Positions 8,071 to 12,982 of a stretch of DNA of 12,982 nt are shown piece by piece. Location of the stretch: the NCBI RefSeq assembly GCF_905209685.1, contig NZ_CAJLUB010000040.1, positions 1 to 12,982 on the forward strand, given 5' to 3'. The translations under genes were made by a program, and so were the position numbers. Origin of the DNA: an uncultured Veillonella sp. Lineage in GTDB: Bacteria; Bacillota; Negativicutes; Veillonellales; Veillonellaceae. How positions within the stretch are numbered: position 1 is the stretch's first letter; each line of letters opens with the position of its first letter. Below the pieces are notes generated by a model. It did not search any database. It worked only from the letters and a program-made list of their open reading frames with translations, and was not told where the DNA came from.

Positions 8071-8785
8071 ACCAAGAGGCCACCTCCTTTGTGTACACAT
8101 TTGGTTTATCATAAACGATGAGTGGTGGTTCTAATACAAGGCCAGTCTGTCCTTGATAGAGAGCCTCTATTAGCACAAGTTTTGCCGGCTTATCTACCAT
8201 ACCGTGGATAAACCGAATGCGCTTAGCTTGAAAGTTGGCTGCTTCCAGTTCATGTAGCACATATTGTAAGCGACTAGCACTATAAATCATCCACAAGCGC
8301 CCTTTGTACTTAATAAAAGATTGTACAGCCTTCAAAACATCTTCTAATGAGGTATGTTCATCATAAAGTGCCAAGGCCCGTTCTTCAGATGTAGGCTTTG
8401 CACCGCTTTCACAGTCATAAAAAGGGGGATTTACAATAACGCCGTCAAAGGGCTTATCTTGGATATCTCGATACGACATATGGCGATAATCGCCGCACAA
8501 CATAGATACTGTACGACCTTTGTCATTATGTTCTACACTGCGCTGAGCTAACTTGATAAGGGTTTCGTTAATATCAATACCCGTTATATGACCCGCTCCT
8601 AGGGATGTGCCTATAAGTGGCATAACACCTGTTCCCGTACCAAGGTCAACATAGGAATGCCGATCATTGAACTGGCAAAAGTGAATGAGTGCAATGGCAT
8701 CAAAGGAAAAGCGAAACATATCCGTCCGTTGATAAATCTGTAAGCCATCTATAATTAAATCATCAAGTCGTTCTTGATCATTCAT
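8060..8785 (-). CDS. trmN6: YabB/TrmN6-family N6-adenine methyltransferase (probable tRNA modification)
   Basis: A 241-residue SAM-dependent methyltransferase of the YfiC/YabB (COG4123) type. The N-terminal LDDLIIDGLQIYQR and FRFSFDAI are characteristic of the family. Motif I is VDLGTGTGVMPLI (46-58), the acidic motif II is GIDINE (69-74), and the catalytic NPPF motif (119-122) is the signature of exocyclic amino (N6-adenine) methylation. The E. coli member modifies A37 of tRNA1(Val). Substrate identity in Gram-positive relatives is less certain, so the symbol names the family and not a proven target. The start overlaps the ricT stop by 8 nt and follows AGGTGG at about 9 nt. It occupies the place of yabB between ricT and rsmI in the Bacillus order, with yabA and yazA missing. 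Confidence 0.88.
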   Translation of the reverse strand: MNDQERLDDLIIDGLQIYQRTDMFRFSFDAIALIHFCQFNDRHSYVDLGTGTGVMPLIGTSLGAGHITGIDINETLIKLAQRSVEHNDKGRTVSMLCGDYRHMSYRDIQDKPFDGVIVNPPFYDCESGAKPTSEERALALYDEHTSLEDVLKAVQSFIKYKGRLWMIYSASRLQYVLHELEAANFQAKRIRFIHGMVDKPAKLVLIEALYQGQTGLVLEPPLIVYDKPNVYTKEVASWYER

Positions 8786-9623
8786 CAGGCAATGCCACCT
8801 CGGACCATTTTAAATCGATAGTGCGACCCGCTTCAAGCTGTACCTTCACAGTATGTTTATGGTGATTTACCTTTAAGACCTTACCAATACCTTCATCGGT
8901 AACGACCTCTTTACCAATTCCAGGAGGTGCTACATCTTGAGGAGCTTGAGGGCGTTCCTTTTTCACATATAGGTCGCCACCCTTTTTATATAAATCATCT
9001 TCATAGTTAAGACAGCACATTAAACGACCGCATACACCAGAGATTTTTGTAGGATTCAGACTCAAATTTTGATCCTTAGCCATACGAATTGATACGGGTG
9101 TGAAGTCACCTAAGAAATTAGAGCAACATAAAGGTCGACCACAAGCGCCGATACCATTTAGAACCTTAGCCTCATCTCGAACGCCTACTTGGCGTAACTC
9201 AATACGTGTTCTAAATACGGTGGCTAAATCCTTAACAAGCTCACGGAAGTCGATACGACCATCAGCGGTAAAGAAGAATATAATTTTATTCATATCAAAT
9301 GTGTATTCCACATTGATAAGTTTCATAGGTAACTTACGTTTACCAATTTTTTCGAGACAAATTTCAAAGGCTTTTTCTTCGCGCTCTTTATTCTTCTCGA
9401 TTTGTTTTAAGTCCTTTGGTGTTGCCTTTCTAATAACAGGCTTAACAGGAGCTACAACAGTGTCTTCAAAGACCTCTTTAGGTCCGATCACAACAGTACC
9501 GTATTCAACGCCACGTGCCGTCTCAACGATAACCCCATCACCAACGGATAGTTCTAATTGTTCAGGCAGAAAATAGTAAATCTTCCCTGCCTTTTTAAAG
9601 CGTACGCCAACTATGGTTAGCAT
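8778..9623 (-). CDS. ricT: PSP1-domain protein RicT (YaaT)
   Basis: RicT (YaaT) of Bacillus subtilis belongs to the Y-complex with RicA and RicF. That complex carries iron-sulfur clusters and directs RNase Y toward certain mRNAs, with effects on competence, sporulation and biofilm. The 281-residue protein here shows the PSP1 core, including VEYTFDMNKIIFFFTADGRIDFRELVKDLA in pieces from about 105 to 134. Six cysteines fall in two clusters: C161, C166, C167 (ACGRPLCC) and C198, C203, C204 (VCGRLMCC). These are the expected cluster ligands. A C-terminal segment (about 225-281) looks like a small beta-rich extension. The ATG directly abuts the holB stop (TAAATG) and is preceded by GGGAGGAGG within holB. 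The RicA and RicF partners are not in this window. The call rests on sequence and on the holB-ricT-yabB synteny. Confidence 0.93.
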   Translation of the reverse strand: MLTIVGVRFKKAGKIYYFLPEQLELSVGDGVIVETARGVEYGTVVIGPKEVFEDTVVAPVKPVIRKATPKDLKQIEKNKEREEKAFEICLEKIGKRKLPMKLINVEYTFDMNKIIFFFTADGRIDFRELVKDLATVFRTRIELRQVGVRDEAKVLNGIGACGRPLCCSNFLGDFTPVSIRMAKDQNLSLNPTKISGVCGRLMCCLNYEDDLYKKGGDLYVKKERPQAPQDVAPPGIGKEVVTDEGIGKVLKVNHHKHTVKVQLEAGRTIDLKWSEVALPDE

Positions 9624-10664
9624 TTAGTCCTCCTCCCGAGCATCATGAAGGGCGATACAAAGACCGTCCACCACGAGAGCGGTTTTTATATGTAAACGCA
9701 AAGCCCGTTCTGCTTGCAATGTTTCAGTAATAACCTTAGCCAATGCTTGCATAGACCAGCGCGGTAATAATCGTAATAATTGAGTTTTGTACATAGGTAC
9801 TTGTAATTGTCCATCTTGTGCACCCATCTTAAGAGCCATCATATCTCTACTTACAAGGCGCAACCAGTGCATCAACTCTGTTAGGCTTTCACGAGGCAAA
9901 TTTTCACAAGCTAAGGAAATCATAGAAAACCAGCGCATTTCAAAGGCGAGGATGTCCATTACCTTAACCGCTAACTCAAGCATTTCAATGCGACCTTGAG
10001 TTGCTAATTTCTCTACTAACTGCGGATTACCATGACCAGCTAATAAAGCTTGTTCAATATCACCTGTGATGCCACGCGCCACGAGGGCCTTGCGAATTGT
10101 ATCTACATCAACACTGTTAAAGCCTACGCCCATACATCTTGAAATGATGGTTGGTAATACAGTATTAATCTTGTTCGTAATAATAATGAAATATACCTGC
10201 TCAGGCGGTTCTTCAATGGTTTTAAGCATAGCATTTGCCATGACTGCATTGGCCGTGTGAAAGTCCTCCACAATGACAACGCGGTTACCATTCCCCGCTA
10301 CTGACAGATGATCTTGCAATAATGAATACCACTGCTCTACTTTTAGTGTCGTCTTCACAGGGCGAATCCAAAAGGCATCCCCCTTATCCATATAGATAGG
10401 TAAACCTTCTGCTTCGATGCGTTTTTCCGTCTCACCATTGGCAAGACGTGCTTCTTTTACATCTGCTAAATACGCTTCTCCCTTTGGTTGAGAAAATACT
10501 TGGCGTCCCAACAATAGAGACGCTAGACCTATGGCCATATCTAGCTTACCAAGACCTGCTTCACCATAAAACAAAAGGCTATGCGGTAATGCATTACGAC
10601 TTACAAGTTCCGATAGGTGTGCCTTGATCGAATCTTGACCAATTATAGAATCAAAATATGTCAT
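9624..10664 (-). CDS. holB: DNA polymerase III delta' subunit (clamp loader)
   Basis: Delta' is the stator subunit of the clamp loader that places the sliding clamp on DNA. With the ATG at 10662-10664 the protein has 346 residues. FDSIIGQDSIKAHL opens the AAA+ module. A Walker A-like GEAGLGK is at 34-40, the Walker B region is VVIVEDFH (129-136), the family block MLKTIEEPPE is at 146-155, and the SRC motif is at 175-177. I prefer this ATG to an in-frame TTG 15 bp upstream because AGGAGGGG lies between the two. The zinc module that normally follows the P-loop has lost every cysteine: there is no Cys before 177. The C-terminal third diverges, as is usual for delta'. It is the first gene of its unit, with a predicted promoter just upstream. 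Position after tmk and before ricT supports delta' over DnaX. Confidence 0.93.
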   Translation of the reverse strand: MTYFDSIIGQDSIKAHLSELVSRNALPHSLLFYGEAGLGKLDMAIGLASLLLGRQVFSQPKGEAYLADVKEARLANGETEKRIEAEGLPIYMDKGDAFWIRPVKTTLKVEQWYSLLQDHLSVAGNGNRVVIVEDFHTANAVMANAMLKTIEEPPEQVYFIIITNKINTVLPTIISRCMGVGFNSVDVDTIRKALVARGITGDIEQALLAGHGNPQLVEKLATQGRIEMLELAVKVMDILAFEMRWFSMISLACENLPRESLTELMHWLRLVSRDMMALKMGAQDGQLQVPMYKTQLLRLLPRWSMQALAKVITETLQAERALRLHIKTALVVDGLCIALHDAREED

Positions 10665-10697
10665 AGCCCCTCCTATCAATACATGCTCAATATTAAT

Positions 10698-10725
10698 ATT
10701 ATATAAGAAAAAGGCGACTTTTAAA
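10698..10725 (-). promoter_or_regulatory. Predicted promoter of the holB unit
   Basis: On the minus strand a perfect -10 TATAAT (plus 10698-10703) is preceded, after 16 bp, by TTTAAA (10720-10725), a 4-of-6 match to the -35 consensus. The start would be near 10691, giving a leader of about 27 nt with AGGAGGGG before the ATG. The -35 element sits in the loop of the tmk terminator hairpin, so the two signals overlap. Confidence 0.5.
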
Positions 10726-10734
10726 AGAGTCGCC
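10708..10734 (-). terminator. Intrinsic terminator after tmk
   Basis: On the minus strand GGCGACT and AGTCGCC (plus 10728-10734 and 10713-10719) form a GC-rich 7-bp stem with an 8-nt loop, followed directly by TTTTTCTT. This is a textbook intrinsic terminator only about 5 bp after the tmk stop codon. It separates the decarboxylase-tmk unit from the holB unit. Confidence 0.88.
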
Positions 10735-10739
10735 CTATC

Positions 10740-11426
10740 CTAAGGTAGTAGATTTACTACTGCTTGATATACATCGTTATGAATATCTTCTATGGTACGT
10801 AACCCATATTGACCAGCACCATCTTTAATAGCACATGGAATACGGTGCCATTGATAGCGTTCTACTAGCTCTTCATAAGCATCGTGAACAGCTACTAAAT
10901 ACTGGTGATTTCCTTCATGAATATCCCCTGTATTACCTCCCGTTTTACCAGTGCGCTCTGCCATAAGGGCTTCACTCACTTCAAGAGGCATATCTAAGAG
11001 ACATACTGCATCAGGTGTAGGCAAGCCAAATTTATTAAACTCAAAGTCTTCAAGCCAATCTAAAAATGCAGTACGTTCCTTCTGATCGTCGTATTTTACC
11101 ATTTGGTGCACCATATTAGATGTCGTATAACGATCTGCAATGATGATGCCCCCATTTTTATAGAACTGTTCCCAATCAGTTCTAAAGGAAGCAAAGCGAT
11201 CGATAGCGTACATGGAGCTTGCCACATAAGGATTTACATCATGCACATCTTTGCCAAATTCTCCAGCTAGATACATTTTTATAGGCATAGCAGCACCGCT
11301 ATCATAATTCGGAAAACTTACAGATTTAACTGCATGACCTTCCTTGGTTAATCGCTCTACTAATAGTTTAGTTTGTGTAGCCTTACCGCTGCCATCTCCA
11401 CCTTCTAGTATGATTAAAGTCCCCAT
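10740..11426 (-). CDS. tmk: Thymidylate kinase, clostridial-type variant
   Basis: Thymidylate kinase phosphorylates dTMP to dTDP for DNA synthesis. The 228-residue protein begins MGTLIILEGGDGSGKATQ, placing the P-loop at residues 9-15. A later ADRYTTSNMVHQ carries the DRY-type motif, and NPYVASSMYAIDRFASF the substrate-pocket region. The usual Thr or Ser after the P-loop lysine-coding GK is Ala (GKATQ). The stretch FPNYDSG and the long DFEFNKFGLPTPD segment are unlike Bacillus or E. coli Tmk but, from memory, resemble a clostridial Tmk-like branch. I chose the ATG at 11424-11426 over an in-frame TTG at 11445-11447: it follows AGGAG at 5 nt and starts directly at the P-loop strand. It lies 2 bp after the decarboxylase stop. 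A related deoxynucleoside kinase activity cannot be excluded. Confidence 0.88.
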   Translation of the reverse strand: MGTLIILEGGDGSGKATQTKLLVERLTKEGHAVKSVSFPNYDSGAAMPIKMYLAGEFGKDVHDVNPYVASSMYAIDRFASFRTDWEQFYKNGGIIIADRYTTSNMVHQMVKYDDQKERTAFLDWLEDFEFNKFGLPTPDAVCLLDMPLEVSEALMAERTGKTGGNTGDIHEGNHQYLVAVHDAYEELVERYQWHRIPCAIKDGAGQYGLRTIEDIHNDVYQAVVNLLP

Positions 11427-11428
11427 AA

Positions 11429-12910
11429 TTACTCCTGTAACACCCAAATTGTTTCCAATGTCATATCATCAGCCCCATTCGGTACATAACCTAGAGCCTT
11501 ACGATTCTCTATATATTGTAACACAGACTCACTAATCACTTCACCTACTGCTACACAAGGAATCCCTGGAGGATAATAAGCAATTGTCTCTCCTGCTATA
11601 CGATGAAGTGCGTCTTGTAACCGTACTTGCTCCCGATTGGCATACATAGCATTACGAGGCGTTACTCTTACAATAGGCTCAGGCAATAAAGCTGAATCTT
11701 TGCTAAGGTTTTGCAAATTCTCATCCTTCGTATCATTTGATTCATGAGATGTACTTAACACCGTATCGCTGATAGACCGTACAGCTTGAATAAGAGCCGT
11801 TATTGACTCTTTTGTATCGCCAATGGTAATGAGTACTAGTACATGATGAGCTTGTACTAACTCCACCTCAATACGATGTTCTCGTAACATCCGTTCAAAT
11901 GCAACACCTGTAAGACCTAGTTCTTTAGCATCGATGAGTACCTTGGTACAGTCATAGTTTACCACTCGATCTTCTATGTCTCTGTATTCCATAGTAGTAA
12001 TACCGGAAATCTTATGTAATTCACTACGTAAATATAAGCTCAATTCCACGGTTCGACTAACGAGGTCTTCACCTACTGTAGCCAATTGATGGCGCGCCAT
12101 ATCTAAGGATGCCAAAAAGATATAATTTGGGCTCGTACTTTGTAACATTTGATGCATTTGTGTAATGCGGCGTTTATTAATTCTTTCACCTTGCCCTAAT
12201 AACCAAGATGTTTGTGTTAATGAGCCTACCGATTTATGCGTACTCTGTGCCACTAAGTCTGCACCTGCTGCAATGGCCTCGATAGGTAAATTTTTTGAAA
12301 ATGGTAAATGAGGACCGTGCGCTTCATCAACAAGAACAATCATGCCTCGTTTATGTGCTTCTTTTACGATATTTACAATATCGACACCTACACCATAATA
12401 GTTTGGATACACTAAGAGAATCGCCTTTGCTTCTGGATTTGCATCCATGGTTTTAACAGCATCATCCAACGATACACCTAAAGGAATCCCCCAACGCTCA
12501 TCAAATTGACAATCCATATAGACCGGCTTGGCGCCAGATAACACTAAACCACTAATAACGGAACGATGTGCTTCTCGAGGAATGATAATGGTTTCATCAG
12601 GACCTACGGTGCCCATAATCATCGCTTCAATTAAAGCAGTAGTACCATTAATAGAGAACCAACAATGATCAGCCCCATATAACTGGGCTGTTAAGTCCTG
12701 AGCCTCTTTTAATTCCCCTTCCGGCTCATGTAAATCATCTAAGGCATACATAACACCTAAGTCATATGGTAGTGCTGGTCCCATCCAGTCTTTTAGTAGT
12801 TGAGGGGCTTCTACACCAATCTTATGGCCTGGTGTATGAAAAGGCACAAAATGTTGTATTTTATATGATTCTAAGGCCTCTACAAAAGGCATTCTTTCTT
12901 GATTACTCAT
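11429..12910 (-). CDS. PLP-dependent Orn/Lys/Arg decarboxylase (YaaO/SpeA type)
   Basis: Fold type I decarboxylases of this group convert arginine, lysine or ornithine to agmatine, cadaverine or putrescine. The 493-residue protein has FHTPGHK (24-30), SINGTTALIEAMI (86-98), the PLP-pyridine aspartate in VDEAHGPH (D195, H198) and the Schiff-base lysine in STHKSVGS (K226). A hydrophilic, low-complexity linker (about 383-415) leads to the C-terminal domain with AYYPPGIPCVAVGE. The length fits the short YaaO/SpeA form lacking the CheY-like wing of the inducible enterobacterial enzymes. Substrate cannot be assigned from sequence. The start ATG has GAGG 5 nt upstream. The position next to tmk equals yaaO-tmk in Bacillus. 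The leader holds a terminator-like hairpin that may influence expression. Confidence 0.9.
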   Translation of the reverse strand: MSNQERMPFVEALESYKIQHFVPFHTPGHKIGVEAPQLLKDWMGPALPYDLGVMYALDDLHEPEGELKEAQDLTAQLYGADHCWFSINGTTALIEAMIMGTVGPDETIIIPREAHRSVISGLVLSGAKPVYMDCQFDERWGIPLGVSLDDAVKTMDANPEAKAILLVYPNYYGVGVDIVNIVKEAHKRGMIVLVDEAHGPHLPFSKNLPIEAIAAGADLVAQSTHKSVGSLTQTSWLLGQGERINKRRITQMHQMLQSTSPNYIFLASLDMARHQLATVGEDLVSRTVELSLYLRSELHKISGITTMEYRDIEDRVVNYDCTKVLIDAKELGLTGVAFERMLREHRIEVELVQAHHVLVLITIGDTKESITALIQAVRSISDTVLSTSHESNDTKDENLQNLSKDSALLPEPIVRVTPRNAMYANREQVRLQDALHRIAGETIAYYPPGIPCVAVGEVISESVLQYIENRKALGYVPNGADDMTLETIWVLQE

Positions 12911-12921
12911 ATATACCTCGT

Positions 12922-12954
12922 AAAAAAGGCATGAATCTCAATGAGACTCATGCC
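12922..12954 (-). terminator. Terminator-like hairpin just upstream of the decarboxylase
   Basis: GGCATGA (12928-12934) pairs with TCATGCC (12948-12954). After one A-C mismatch, TCTC pairs with GAGA around a 3-nt loop. On the minus strand six T residues follow (plus 12922-12927). It has the form of an intrinsic terminator for whatever lies upstream. The decarboxylase ATG is only about 11 bp beyond the T-tract, and I find no good promoter between them. Confidence 0.8.
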
Positions 12955-12982
12955 CTTATGCATGTTATTTATCGCTGTGGAC

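Noticed and set aside
8071..8112. Longer rsmI start at the ATG of 8112
   Set aside because: Would add 14 non-conserved residues and a 53-nt overlap; the AAAGGAGGT site lies inside this stretch and points to the later ATG.
9100..9576. 158-codon plus-strand open frame
   Set aside because: Lies wholly inside ricT on the opposite strand, with low-complexity Ser/Thr/Arg-rich translation and no family resemblance.
10665..10679. TTG start five codons upstream of the holB ATG
   Set aside because: No ribosome binding site before it; AGGAGGGG lies between the TTG and the ATG.
11427..11447. TTG start seven codons upstream of the tmk ATG
   Set aside because: It would precede the AGGAG site and add residues before the conserved P-loop strand.
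1..12982. Mobile elements, CRISPR arrays, tRNA or rRNA genes
   Set aside because: No transposase or integrase, no regularly spaced repeats and no cloverleaf or rRNA-like segment seen; intergenic space is too small for most of these.

Overview
The window is an ordinary, tightly packed stretch of bacterial chromosome. Every supportable gene lies on the minus strand: ten complete genes and one partial gene. No tRNA, rRNA, CRISPR array, insertion sequence or prophage gene is visible. Base composition looks moderately AT-rich (about 40% G+C by eye). Gene content and order suggest a Firmicute, most likely a member of the Negativicutes such as Veillonella. The genus is my inference from protein character, not from a search.

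Read in the direction of transcription (right to left), there are three transcription units. Unit A (12910 to about 10708) encodes an Orn/Lys/Arg decarboxylase of the YaaO/SpeA type and a thymidylate kinase (tmk). A terminator-like hairpin lies just upstream of it and a clear intrinsic terminator lies after tmk. Unit B (about 10691 to about 4320) encodes holB (clamp-loader delta'), ricT (PSP1 family), a YabB/TrmN6-type N6-adenine methyltransferase, rsmI, metG and tatD, and ends at a 13-bp intrinsic terminator. Unit C (about 4304 to beyond the left edge) encodes a Ppx/GppA phosphatase with an HD-like domain, a second and strongly degenerate Ppx/GppA paralogue, and the first 388 codons of polyphosphate kinase ppk1.

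Units A and B keep the order of the Bacillus subtilis block yaaO-tmk-yaaQ-yaaR-holB-yaaT-yabA-yabB-yazA-yabC-abrB-metS-yabD, but without yaaQ, yaaR, yabA, yazA and abrB. They combine DNA replication and nucleotide supply (tmk, holB), RNA processing and modification (ricT, trmN6, rsmI), aminoacylation (metG) and a metal-dependent nuclease (tatD). Unit C is a polyphosphate module that pairs synthesis with probable hydrolysis. Most junctions inside the units overlap or abut (TAATG twice, 11-nt overlaps twice), which suggests translational coupling.

The points most worth a second look are the degenerate Ppx paralogue between an intact-looking Ppx and Ppk, promoters embedded in upstream terminators at two unit boundaries, a delta' subunit without its zinc-module cysteines, an atypical thymidylate kinase P-loop, and a terminator hairpin in the decarboxylase leader with a possible alternative pairing.
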